A DNA stretch of 64,000 bases from NCBI GenBank assembly GCA_003049485.1, contig PYST01000161.1, positions 24,511 through 88,510 of the forward strand, in the 5' to 3' direction. The notes under the pieces were generated by a model. The model was not told where the DNA came from, did not search any database, and worked only from the letters and a program-made list of their open reading frames with translations. The position numbers and the translations under genes were made by a program. This stretch comes from Ophioceras dolichostomum. Its lineage: Eukaryota > Ascomycota > Sordariomycetes > Magnaporthales > Ophioceraceae. Within the stretch, counting starts at the first letter, position 1; each line of letters opens with the position of its first letter. Below, piece after piece: positions 23,501 to 35,400 of this stretch.

Positions 23501-24878
23501 ACACCAACGGCAGACCATCAGTACAGCCCTGGGAGTCATGGCGGATGACGAGGGCTGCGCGGTTTAGTCAGGGAGGGTGCCGGAACACTGGACGTCCGTC
23601 CAGCCATTCAATGAGTCTTCCTTGCCCGGAGGACGCCCACCAGCGTTACTTATCGCGTCTGCTCTCGAGTTCAAGGCATCAGCGGAGGCTACTAAGTTCG
23701 AGCGGCCAAGCAGGCAGGCAACGCACTTCCATCTTCTGAAAGTCCGAGAGGGAAAGGAGACACACATGACATCCTCAACCAGCGCAAAAAGAGACTAACG
23801 GAGAAAAAGCAGCGGAGGACAAGGATCACCGCCGAAGGTTCGGTAGATTGATAAGAAATATCTGCTAATAAGTAATGACCCTGTGACATCCCGAAAGAAT
23901 AAACCAGTATCCATCCATCCATCATTTCCCCTTCACACACGCACGCGCGCACGCACAGTCAATGGCCAAGGACGTTATGGGGGAATTATACCAAAGAAAG
24001 GGAAAAAAAGAAATACGCGAGACGCGGAACACAAAAAAAGCCCATGGCCAAATCTGTGGGCAGACGACGACGCGAACACACGCATTCACACACGGGCAGA
24101 CACACAGCAAGCACCACCACCAGCCAGCAGCCTGGCCAGCTTAGATAGGGAGATATTTAAGGAGACAAGGGAAAGGGTAACTAACAACACGGGCATCAAA
24201 AAAAACCATCCCGCCCAAGGAAAATGAGGAAGAAGATTCGTTCGAGTAGGGACAAGAGGACAAGAGGAGACAAGACGGAAGGAAGCACGAGCTGATTAGT
24301 TATATCCTTTTTTTGGGGTGGGTGCGGAAAAGGAGAATGGAATAGAACAAGAACAGCTTGGGCGAGTGGATCTTTTGGGGGGGTGGTTGGAATTTTCGCT
24401 TTCCTTCCCTCGCACAGGATAAATAGAATAAGAGGAAAAGACCTCCCTCGTGTCATAAGCTACTGCTACCAAGGGGACGCTACGAAAGGGTGCAAATGAA
24501 GAGAAGGGATGGAAATAAGACTCGAGATTTTGGGGGAAATACGGAAAAGGGGGACCAAGGGGGACCTGTGAGCATGCCGGCGTGCCGTTCAGACAAAGTG
24601 CCAAATACAACCTGGCAAACCGGGGAATCGAGGACTGTGGTGAAATTGGCCAAGTGCTGGGTGGGTAGATCCGCTGTGAGTATCGAGAACGGCGGGATGT
24701 TGGTGAGGGGTGTCATCAAAAAGGTATCGCGAGATGTACGTCGAAGTCGTGTCTAAGAGTAGCAGCAAATGCCGCAAGGGCACCGACCGAAGTGATATAG
24801 TAGGGCGGCGGTCATTGGAAGGGTCCAGCAACGCCAAAGGTAGGTGTCGGTGGGAGACGACAGAGGAGAGCAGACTCT
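20540..24878. other. 4.3-kb intergenic region, no convincing gene
   Basis: It spans the CRH promoter and the 3' flank of the Myb gene. GTC/GAC-rich simple sequence occurs at 20670-20720. GGTA-type elements occur near 22665-22740 (TAGGTAGGTACC). A plus-strand frame of 109 residues at 22888-23217 and minus-strand frames at 21430-21900 have no recognised motif. A-rich sequence near 23990-24230 fits 3' flanking DNA of the Myb gene. Confidence 0.45.
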
Positions 24879-27800
24879 CTATCTTTGCTTGGCAGTAGTC
24901 TGGAAGAGCTCTGGAAAGTTTTCTTTGGCATATTGCTCGCAGGCCTAGGATGAGGCGAAAAAAGTCACGTTAGAGAAAAGTGGCCGGTGATGGGAACATG
25001 ACCCCACGCATGGCGCGCGTAGGTACCATCAAGGTGGTGAGCAGTGCTGTATACGTGGAAGGGAAGGAGCTGCATACCTTGGCTGGTTTGCCAACCTTGG
25101 CGCCAATGACCTTCCATTTGCTGGCCTCGTACTCCTTGATGGCGTTCAAGAGGGCTTGGCTCTGTGGGGGTGGCGGTGTGTCAGCAACAAATATTCCTTG
25201 CACCGGGATAGTGTTAACCTGATCGAAGCTGGGTGTATGCGTGTGTGGTCTTCATCCGCTATCTTATTGCTTCGTGGGAGGAGCAAGCGCCTTCAGTCGA
25301 AGCCGGGATGGGATGGAGAAAGGAAGGAGCCTCGGGAATGTGGGGACGAATGCGGCGGGCCGGTATCGTACCTCGTCTTCGGCGAATTCGGCATAGTGCA
25401 TGTCCTGGAGAGAACCGAGAGGACCGAGTCAGCATACAACTCAAAAACCAGATCATGAACTGTTAAGGAGGGAGTCGGGGACATGCGATGGGGACATGCG
25501 ACGAACCTTGTACCAGTGCTTTTTGACACTACCTTCTGTCCGAGTCGGGAAGGTCTAAATCCAAGGAAGCAAGAAAACGTTAGTGTGGGTCCCTAACATA
25601 TCCTTCAACCAGACGCAAATCCAGATCGTCCGGTCCACGCTAGCGAACAACGGTATCGCATCAAACGCGATATTGTCATTCCGGGGCAGAGTCGAACCTT
25701 GGCGATCTCGGCCCAGCTGTTGCCGGCGTCACGCATCTGCTTGAGGCGGTGCTCCTCAGCTGCGGACCAGGGTGTATTCGTCCGGCTCTTCTTCGCCGGT
25801 GGCGCCGCGGAAGTGGCGTTAGAATCGTCGGCGGCGGGTGGCGGAGCCTGCTGCTGCTGCTGTTGCTGCTGTTGCTGCTTAGCAGGAGTGGGCACCGAGG
25901 CCACGGCAGGCGAGGGCGCAACGGGGGACGGCTGCGGCGGGGCAACAGGGGTCGGAGGCATGACCGGCACCGGGGCGGCAGGTGGTGGAGCGGCTGCGGC
26001 GGGGGCTTGCGGCGCGGATCCAGGGGCGGGTCGCTTGCGCTGGCGTGGGGTGGGTGCGGATGGAGGATTTGGTGTCGGCTGCTGCTGGGGCTGCGGCGCT
26101 GCGGCTCCCTGGGCGTGTGCGGGCTGCTGCTGCTGGTGGGCGTGTTGTTGTTGCTGCTGGTGGGCGTGCTGCTGCTGCTGCTGCTGGTGTTGCGCGTGCT
26201 GCGCGTGTTGTTGTTGCTGGGTGACCGACATTGGGGGGTTCACAGGCGTGGGGTGGTGCTGCCCCTGAGGTGACTGCTGGGACTGGCGGGCGTATTGGTA
26301 CCCCAAGTTCTCATCGCGTCGCGCCATGTCTGGTTGATATTGGTGTTGCGCGCTGTACCATGTGTTAGCGAATGGCGACTGGGGATGTGCTTGCATCGAC
26401 TGCATCGGCGACATTGTCGCCATTTGCGCCTGTTGATGTTGTGTAGTCCATGCTGGCGGCTGTTGTGGTTGTTGTTGTTGCTGTTGTTGTTGCTGCTGCT
26501 GCTGATGCTGCTGCACAACATCGGCCCTCGACTTCTTCTTCATTGAGGGACTGGTGGAAGGGGCAGATGGGACACGGCGGACGGGCGACGTGGGCAGGGT
26601 GCTAGGCCGAATCGTGACGGCCGACGGGAAGGCAAGACGGGGCGGCGGGTGGGCGGAGAGACGAGGATATTATGGAGCCGTTGCCGTCGCCTAGACTTCC
26701 GTGCTTCTGCCACGACCACTGCCGCTGCCGCTGCTGCTGCCACTCCTGCCGCTGCTGTTGCCGCTGCTGTTGCCGCTGCTGCTGCCGCTGCTGCTGCCGC
26801 TGCGTGGGACTTGCTGCTTGCTGAACAGCGCGGAGCGAGTGCGGATGGGGAGAACGGCACTGTGACGAGATAGCAACGCGACGTGGAGGGCGAGAAGTAT
26901 GGGGATTCGGGCGGGGAAGGGGAGGGATGACGACGGTGGCTGGGCCAAGGCTCGTCGCGACAGCGGCAAGCGCAGCTGCCCCCTGTTGCAACTTGCAAAG
27001 CTTCGCGAGTGACGGGGCAAAAGCGAGCGACCAAGCAGGCAAGGCGAGCAGGAAACCAAGCAAGCGAGCGAGTGGGCAAACAAGCAAACAAGCAGAACAG
27101 GAGAGCGGGCTGGGCGGGGAGGACAGAGCGGGTAGAGCGGACACAGTGGTCCTGCGCCGGTCGGTTCAGGATTTGCTCGCTGTTCAGCTGCAACCACGGA
27201 AGACCACAACGGCGGGGCGACAAGATCGGAACGGGTCGCGGTTCAGTGAATTCCTTCGTCGCCCGTGGTCCGGTGGAACTCCATATCTTGCTGAGCTAGG
27301 TTGCGAGACGAGGCCGATGACGCGAAATGGATGGAGGTGTCCAGGTGGGATCGGAGTACATGGGGTACATATAAACAAAGTTGACAAAAACAGAAGTGTT
27401 GTGCAGGAGCTATGGCTGGTGTAGGTGCCAGGTGCTTGTTATGGGCTTCGAGGGGGGAGGCGGAGAGCCGAAGGTGGGAGAGAAGGGAGGGGACGAAAGA
27501 GGGATGTACGAGGGACAAGTGAGGAGGTAAGGCAGACGGCACGTCACTACGAAAAGGTACAAATGTGAACGGTACTCACTGGATGTCATTGGGGTGGCTG
27601 GTGGAGTTGGCGTAGAGGTACTCCGGGACAGGGCCGACGGGGCCTACCTGCCACTGCTGCATGATCTATGTAGAATCGTAACAGGTGAGAACAGGGGCCG
27701 AGGCCAGAGCAAGGGAAAAAAATTCGTCAGCGTCGAGGACGTGTAATGATCGAGAACTGCGAGCTCGCAGATACGCAATCAATGCAATGAGGGCGAGTGA

Positions 27801-28639
27801 ATGATGTGCTCGAGGAAAGCGTTCGACGAGCACTGCTCCAAAAGCTGCCAGCCGTGGTACCAATTCAACCTCGTGCGAATGAGTTCCGGGTCGAGACTGA
27901 GGTTTGTTGCTAGTTGAAAGTCCCAGAAAGGAACCCAGGCCAGTGTGCTTGTGCTGGAGAGAGAGACACGAGAGAGGGGGAACTTTAGGAGAGATCGATG
28001 GGGGCATGTGGAGGTGGCGGGCGGCCCTGGGAACTGATGGCTACGGCTGGTACCGAAAGTACTGCGTGGTAGTGGCTACCACAGTGCAAATTGGAGCCTG
28101 AAGAAAATTCGGGTGGGCTGGGCGGACGCGCCGGGTTGCAGGTGCGCACAGGCGGTTGAGACTGGAGAGGGACGGATGCAAGACTGATGCGAAGAACAGC
28201 CTGGAACGCCCGCCGCGTCCACCCGATCCATCAATCAATCAAGCCAGGGCATGGTGGAAGGAGAAGAAACCTCATCTGTTCCCCCTCCTCCTCTTTCCCT
28301 CGGTCTGTGTCCTTCCATCCCAGTTGCGCGTTGGCTGCTCGTTCCCGTCCGTCTGGTGTTGCGAGCTGCCGTGGCTGCCAGTCGCGTGCTCCAGGAAGTT
28401 CCATTCACTCGAGGTCATCGAGAATTGATACCACAGCCGTAGCCATTTATTTTCTTGCCTTCTTTTTTTTTGGTTCTTTTTCTTTTCGCCCTCATCTTCT
28501 TTTTTTGCTCAGGTTTGCCGGGATGTGCCGGGGAAATGGTTGGGAGGGTGTGAGGCAAGGCAGAGAAACTTAAATCAAACAAGGTACTTACGGGCAGTCT
28601 TTGACGAGCAGCAGCCGCCGTGTCAACTCGACGCTGCAT
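24879..28639 (-). CDS. Poly-Gln Myb/SANT-type DNA-binding protein
   Basis: Seven exons fit in phase: 28639-28592, 27665-27580, 26550-25698, 25554-25507, 25404-25372, 25161-25078 and 24944-24879 (405 residues). After a short N-terminus (MQRRV..., WQVGPVGPVPEYLYAN) comes a long Gln/His/Pro/Ala-rich region. Two Myb-like modules follow. The first reads NTPWSAAEEHRLKQM, NSWAEIAKTFP and SVKKHWYKDM. The second reads SQALLNAIKEYEASKWKVIG and ACEQYAKENFPELF. The tryptophans and helix spacing are those of Myb/SANT repeats. A nuclear transcriptional or chromatin role is inferred. Introns 1 and 2 are about 0.93 and 1.03 kb, far longer than the gene's other introns. An alternative start at the Met of exon 3 (26543, MKKKSRADV) would give a shorter protein, but the upstream exons splice in frame and look coding. 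Confidence 0.85.
25848..25879 (-). repeat. Poly-Gln CAG/CAA tract in Myb gene
   Basis: About ten consecutive Gln codons (CAG with some CAA) on the minus strand, inside exon 3. Similar Gln/His tracts lie at 26125-26220 and 26458-26517 in the same exon. Confidence 0.9.
26551..27579 (-). other. Long intron 2 of the Myb gene, CAG/CGG-rich
   Basis: The intron runs from a GTGAGT donor (27579) to a CCACCAG acceptor (26551). A block at about 26713-26806 repeats CAGCAGCGG-like units on the minus strand. Open frames of 170-230 residues cross the intron in other frames, a result of its GC-rich simple composition. They carry no motif. Confidence 0.7.
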
Positions 28640-29214
28640 GAAATCTTTGGGTGTCCTGGCAAGTAGGCAGATTCCAGAGTTAAAATGGCTCTCTTCCTCC
28701 TCACCGCGAGAGCGAACAGCGACAAAGAGCTCAGGAATAAAAAAAAAAAAAGTGAGGTACTTGGAGTGTCGGAGTGACTTCAGTGCGCACTTACTTTTTC
28801 TTATGTGGGCGACGGGGGGACGGGGGGCTGCCGTCAGGTGGAGAAGACAACGGGTTCGCGGAAAGAGAAGCTAAGAAGTGGAGGGGGGCGAAACTTTCGA
28901 GGCAGTGAATGCGGATGGCTGGGGACGCAAAAAAACGATGGGCGAAAAAATCGGGTTCTTGTCCAATTAGGATTAATAGCTCCCGTCTGTTGCAGGTGGT
29001 TGATGAGGTTTAATGCTCCCGCTAGCCGGTCTGGGCATGCGTTCTGTGGGCAAAAAGAGAACTGGAATTGTGTGATGTGAATATGTGCGAGGTTGTGAGT
29101 GACGCAACGGTGCCGTGCGGGACGGAAAATTCGATCCCACAGTGCTCTCACACTGTACGTGTCGTGTCGGGCGCAGGTCTTTGGCGGGTTGCAGCTGGGG
29201 GTGCAAGCAGGCTG

Positions 29215-29262
<48 letters not shown>
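29215..29262. repeat. (TTGC)12 microsatellite
   Basis: Twelve perfect tetranucleotide units, 48 bp in total, about 0.6 kb upstream of the first exon of the minus-strand Myb gene. Confidence 0.97.
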
Positions 29263-29263
<1 letters not shown>

Positions 29264-32200
29264 CCAGGTAGCACGCGTGTGTGGTAGCTTTCCGGTCCTT
29301 TTTCTACCTGCAAATGCAGACGCCCGCCACACGCAATTAAAGCAACTTGCAATTAAAGCAACTTGAAAAGTTGGGACGAGGATGAGGGAAAAATTGAGCA
29401 AGTCGCAAAGCGTACCTTCCTGGGCAATTGGGCTAAGGGGTTGGGCAGGGAGACGGTTCGCGTCGGTAAACCTTTTCTTCTCCTTTTCTGATTACCTCAG
29501 GCCAGGCAAAGAGTCTGGAAGACAGACAGGCAGGGTGACAAATTACGGATGGAAAAATGACGAATGTGCGATCGGGTTGTTGAAGAAACCTGACAGGGGG
29601 TGATGAAGAAGCTGGCCTATCGGTCCCAGGTAAATGGAATTGAAGTGAGATGGTGGGCGCGTCGATCGGGTACTTTGGCTGGAGGTCACTCCCAAGTCGT
29701 GAAATGACGAGCTTCAGGCGTGAGCAAAAGTTCCTTTTTTGTCGGGAAACGGGCGGTGGCGGCGGCGGCGGCGGCCCGTTTCTTGGGGTCGGGTGGGAAT
29801 GTTTCTGCTCCTCAAACTTTGCTTTTTTTTTTCTTCTTCTTCTTCTTCTTCTTTCTTTTCTCATTCCCGTCTTTGCTCTATGCTCTCTTCGCCGCGAAAG
29901 GAATCAAGCTTGAAAGCAGGTCCGGATGTAACAGCCACGTCCAGGAATAATGGCGGCGCGACTTGAACGTAGGGCAAGATGGAGGCGAACGTGGAGGGGA
30001 ACTTGAAGTGGTAAGAGGGATCTCGATAGAGGGGTGCGGCAGTTGTACCTTTTTTGTATCTTCTTTCCATCCCTCCTGTCGCTCACAAACGGGGTGCCTG
30101 AGGGACATTGGAACTCCCGTTGCCTTGCTGTCATTTCTTGTCCTATCAGAAGCGCAGAACACTGCGCATCCCTGATTCGATGTGATCCGAGGTGGCTCAG
30201 CAATTCGAAATTTATGGGACGCATCGACCGGGATTGGGAAGGTTAGGGCTGCTGTCGGTCCGTCAAGCTCACTGCTATCACTTAAAATCCCGTCTTGCCT
30301 TCAAACGTCTGCCTTCCACGGCGCACCCACGGGCAGACTCGGGTTGCATGCAGCATCTTGATCATTCCGGATAAGTCCAAATTCAAGTTTTCAATGTCGA
30401 CTATTTCGTACACACATTCGTTATGCCGCAGCCTCGAGCCTGGTCGGCCATGGGGTGGAGTCGATTCTCAGTTGAGGCCGCCGTTGCCCAGTTTCCCACC
30501 ATGATCTGAAGCTAAGACTGACAGCCAAGCGGGGTGGAGAACCACAAGATCCAAGTCTCGGCTACCTCGAGCACGGGCCAGGACTCGGTATCTCGCAATC
30601 GTGAGAGACATCATCCATCGTTGTCTTCTCCCGAACGCCAAGTATACCTACCTGTCTACTGGAGCTATCAGGATCCATTCGTTGGATGAGATGGATCAGG
30701 TCGTGTTTTGTTTCTGATGTCGCCATCCCACCTGCAGCCATGCGAAAAGCGAAAAACTCGAATGCGAGGCTTACATGTCGAGCCCTTTCGGACGGCTGAT
30801 GACTGGCGACGACTATCATTTCGAGTGCGCGTCCTCAGCGGCGCAATCAATCATCAGCAGCTGGGCGCTGTCAGCAAACATCAACCATCCCGTGGGATGG
30901 ATCCCTCTCCTCCGTGTCCTCCTGGTTCCCTCGCGTTGGCCCCAGAGAAGCTAGACGAACTAGGGAAACCCGACGCAGGACCGGCCGAGTTGACCAAGGG
31001 CAGCTAACTGTACGGTCGCTTGTGGCAAGATGCGACCCCAGACCCAGAGAAGCAATCAAGCCAAGTGCTACTCTCCGTCTTACTCTCTCGAATCAGAACT
31101 CGGGAAGGCCGGCGTCGGCAGCTTCACATGTGCTGCTGCGGCTGCATCCATGTAGCCTTTCCAACAATTCCGCGCAGCCCAGCCTCGATCTCAACCAGCC
31201 GAGACCACGCTGAACTAAACAGAAAAACACCAGAGTCGACGTCGAGGGTGTCGACCAGGCCGGGTTCGGTTACTCCAATACGGGAGTCATCTATCATATT
31301 CTCCCCGCTTCCTCCCTTAATTCCTTCCCCTCACCGTCGTCGCCGTTCACGGGATTTCGCGGAAGGCACAGGCAGAGAAAAGAAGGAAAACGGTTTGTTT
31401 CAGTTACTGCGCGCATGTGACTCAAATCCCTTCTGATTCGCTGGGCACCGGCTGCTTGCTATCGGCGCAAATGCTTAAAAAGGTGAAGCTTGTCAGTGGC
31501 GGTCGATTTTCCTTGGCCCAACCAGATAAGTTCGGCCCCAACAGCCAGTCCGCTACGGCTAACTTTAAAAAACAAATTGGTGTGCTCGGTGAGGCTTCGC
31601 CCATTGTCCAATCAGGTGTTGGGGCGCCTAGATGCTCCGTGGAGGGCGAGAACCGTGTCTGCATGCCAAAATCAAGGTTACAAGGGGGGTTTGACGAAGA
31701 ATAGGCAGTGGATTGGTCCCCGTGTTGTGCGGCGTCGCGGCCACGGTCCGATTCCCTTTAGTGTTATGATCTTATGATGTGGAGGTAGGGCTGAAAAAGG
31801 GGGGGCAAGGGTTGCGGATTGGGACGCCTTCCCGTTGACCCGATCTGGGAGCACGTACAGAAGATTCCATTTTCTCTCCCTCTCCGTGGAGGAAGTGAAC
31901 AAACCCCTGTGGACTTAGGCTCAACAACCACGAGCTGTTGCGTTTAGAAGACTCGTTGCAAGGAGAGGGAGCATTGGAGAGAGCCAAGTCCGAGGTCGAG
32001 GGCAACCTATCTGTCGGACACGCCTCCTCCGACCGAAACCAACGAGACGACAACGAGACGACAACGAGAGGAGACAAACATTATTGAGTTTGTTATTTTC
32101 GTTATTCCTAACCCCCAAAGCAGGACGGGTGAGAGATGAAGATAGCGACACCGAGCCTCACTTTATTCAGTAAGATGGCTCCAGGTATGGACGGGTTCGC

Positions 32201-32443
32201 CCCACAAAGAGGATGAAGAGGCGGCTCCTTTTCAGGGGCTGGTCTACTTCAACTCGATGTACCTGTATGTATTCCCCGAGAACTTCAAGGTTTCCTTGAC
32301 ACCATCGAAGCCACATCTGACAGGTGAGGGTTGCGCCTTGTTCAGCCTTACGCAGCACGGTTTGGTAACGGTAAACCTCCTTTCAGGCCATCAGTTCGGC
32401 CCCCACCACCCACCACCCGCTCACTTCCCTCATTACTGCCGCC

Positions 32444-32468
<25 letters not shown>
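32444..32468. repeat. (CA)n microsatellite
   Basis: About twelve CA units, followed by a slightly imperfect extension to 32476. Confidence 0.95.
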
Positions 32469-32475
<7 letters not shown>

Positions 32476-35400
32476 AACTACAGACCTCCCCCATCGTTCG
32501 TCCGGCCCCCTTTCCTCATCCCATCTCCTCTAGTTATCGCCCGTAAAATACCCCCAATGTCGGTTGGCGTTTGGCCTCGTTAGTCATTCCACTCACTACC
32601 TTGCCATCGGACACAGCTACCCGCATAAGTTCAGCTCTGTCCGTATCCGTATACCAAGACATAGCGTTCGGTCACTGACAGCCAGTCGTGCGTGTTTAGG
32701 AAAATCCAAGCGACGTCTAGTCGTGATTATATATCTGCACCATCAAATTACCTCATCTCTTTTTCTTTCCCCATTCCCCTCTCGACCCAGCCGTCCTGAC
32801 TGGGGCGCTCTCTCTTTCTCGAGCAGCAATGCTTTTACGATCACCGCGTGCATCATGCCAGCTGCCAAGTCCAGACGCCTTCCAAACATCGGCTCTCCTG
32901 TTCGGCATCTCGTCGACATCACATCCACGCAGTAGTAGTCCGGCAGGCAAGAAGCATCAATGATCACCGATTCTAGCTCGCACGTCAGGGGAATTCTCAT
33001 CCCATCTTTCCTCCCTGCCTCCCTCCCCTTTCCCTTCGATTCTGAATCTAGAACGGACTCGGAGGAGGGATCCAAGGTAGGTCGGATGACAGGTCCATTA
33101 TCAAGAGACGATCGCCACGGAACAGACTCGCCATAGACCCGGAAAAAGCGACGCCCAGCTGGATCATGGCCAGAACAAAACGGATGGCCCCCATCCCGGA
33201 TGGTTCGGGAACGCAGTCTCAGCCACTTCTTTGTTTTCATCATCTCTATGGGCTCTAAACGGGGGTGGTGGCAACGTCGCCCATCATCATGCCCTTCTTT
33301 CTCGCACACCCTCCTCCGCCAGCACGGTGATAACCGAGGGGGACTCATGGTCGCAAGCCCACCCAATGGATTTGGTCAAGGCGCTCGTTTTATTTTGGAA
33401 AACGAGTTCTCTGGGCTCTCTCCGAGCCTGGCACCTGAGCCTGTGGGGTGAAAGGTAGGTGTGAGAGGTATGTTGAGAGAAATGGGGAGACCGCCAGAAA
33501 AAAGATAGAAGTGAAAAGAAACGAGGAAGACCAAAGAAGACAACAAGAGATTTCACCAATCCCGCGGGCTAAACATCAGAAGTCCGGCTGGAAGGAGAGC
33601 TGCAAATGCCGCGAATGGGCAGACTGATGATACTCGTGATCCCGTTTTGTCTCTCCTCCGACCAGGTTCTCGCCTGGCACTCAACCATCCCGCCCCCTAT
33701 TCCCATCCTCTTCTCGCAAACTACGGGACTGCAAACGACAGCACCACAACGGCTTGGCCCTGAGCTTCATCACCAGTCAAGTACGTATCTACAAAAAAGA
33801 TAAGTAGGAGGTCATAACATAACGTAACATACCTACCCTCCCCACCCGTCCAACTCTCCAGTCCAGTAGTTCCTAGTCGACGATCAAGAGCCCGCGTCTG
33901 AAAACTGACATGTCCTCCGAGTTAGGCTGGGGGATTCTCACCAGTCCAGCAGGGGTCTCTCTCTGACCGGTCCCCTGATCAGATCGGCTGGCGGCCGACC
34001 CGGCCCAAAAAAGACAAAGAGAAAGCCTTTCGTTCTCTCTAACTTCCATTCTGGTTCCGTGGGTGGGGTGCGTGCCGGTTGCTTGCTCCCCCAGTTGCAT
34101 ACATGCCATCGTATAAGGAAGATCACAAAACGAGGAAGAAGGAGGAAAAAAGGAGAGGGTATGGCAGCTTATGGACACTCGCCCGAATCAGAACCAAGGT
34201 ACTGCGAGCCTCGGTTGAGAGAGCCCGAGCTTGCTTGCCACTTGGAGTTGCCTGCCGGAAGGCGTTGGGAGTGGGGCAAGAGGAAGTAGGTACCTTAGGT
34301 ATGTGTACTAGGTAGACTAACCGGCAGGCAGGTAGGACAGAATATGAGGATTAGATAAAATGATCTACTTCCCGAGCAGGCACGGTCGACTCGGGATCCA
34401 GGAAAACCGTGATGAAGGGCCGCCTGGGTGGCCACCGGGATGTGGGATTAGCTCTGAGAGGAGGAGTGCGTGGTCTGTGAGCACTCCTTGTAGACACTTG
34501 CCTGCGAGACTGGCAGGGAGGGATAAAGAGAGAGTGTGTGCATGTGTAATAAGTGTGTGGGCGTGCTTACGTCCAGCTCTTGGTGTCCTGCCCTCAGCTC
34601 CTGTTGTTCCGACGCCTTCGTGATGTGGGTGGTTTTGGAAGTGGGTTGCTTGCTTGTTGTTTGCAACGGCGGTTCGACAGGGCATGGAGGAACCGTTCCG
34701 AAGAGCTGGTCGGCCTGCAGGGGAGAAGCAGCCAGAGAATATCCCCAAGCAAACTTCTTCCCAATCCTCTCTTGCATTTTGTGCAACAACAAAGAACAAC
34801 AAACCTGTCATGCTTAGTATGTTCACCGAGGCTAGCTAAAACATTACAGGCCGGAGGTTTTTGTACTCGAACCCCTGATGACATAGATATCTGACCTGAC
34901 AAGTGTTCTTCTGTCGCGGTGACGGGAAGAGGGCAGACGGAGGAAGGAAGAAACTGATGAAGAAGGAAAGGAGCCAACGACATCACAGGTGGTGTCGGAA
35001 CTGTCAGGTTTCAAGCGCCAGGCTGGAAACATTCCTGATGTTACGACCGGACGTCCCCTGGGCCGAAACATGGTATGTGCGGTGTGTGCAGACCAGGTGT
35101 GGAGGGGGAGGGGGGGAGAGAAACACTGTGTCAGGCTTCTATCATTACACGCACGCCCGTTAGAAGTTGTCTTGATAATGGGCGTGTGAAGCCGGGGGTT
35201 GGATAGCAAGAGCATTGCTGTCTCCGCCGCTTTGGGTGCCCATCTTTCAGTCCGTCTGCCTTTCCCTCTGCCTCCTGCCTCCGTTCTCTGATTCCTCCGG
35301 CCGGCAAGCAGGCAGGCAAGTGGCGTTCCGTTTATTCCGAGTGCAACGGCATGCAGGCATCATCAACCTCGATCGAGCCTCTCGCTTCGTGCGTCCGTTC

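Noticed and set aside
25699..26273. Plus-strand Cys/Gly- and Leu/Arg-rich frames opposite the Myb exon
   Set aside because: They are antisense translations of CAG repeats.
32743..33366. 207-codon minus-strand frame in the gene desert
   Set aside because: No domain, and the residue use looks like translated non-coding DNA.
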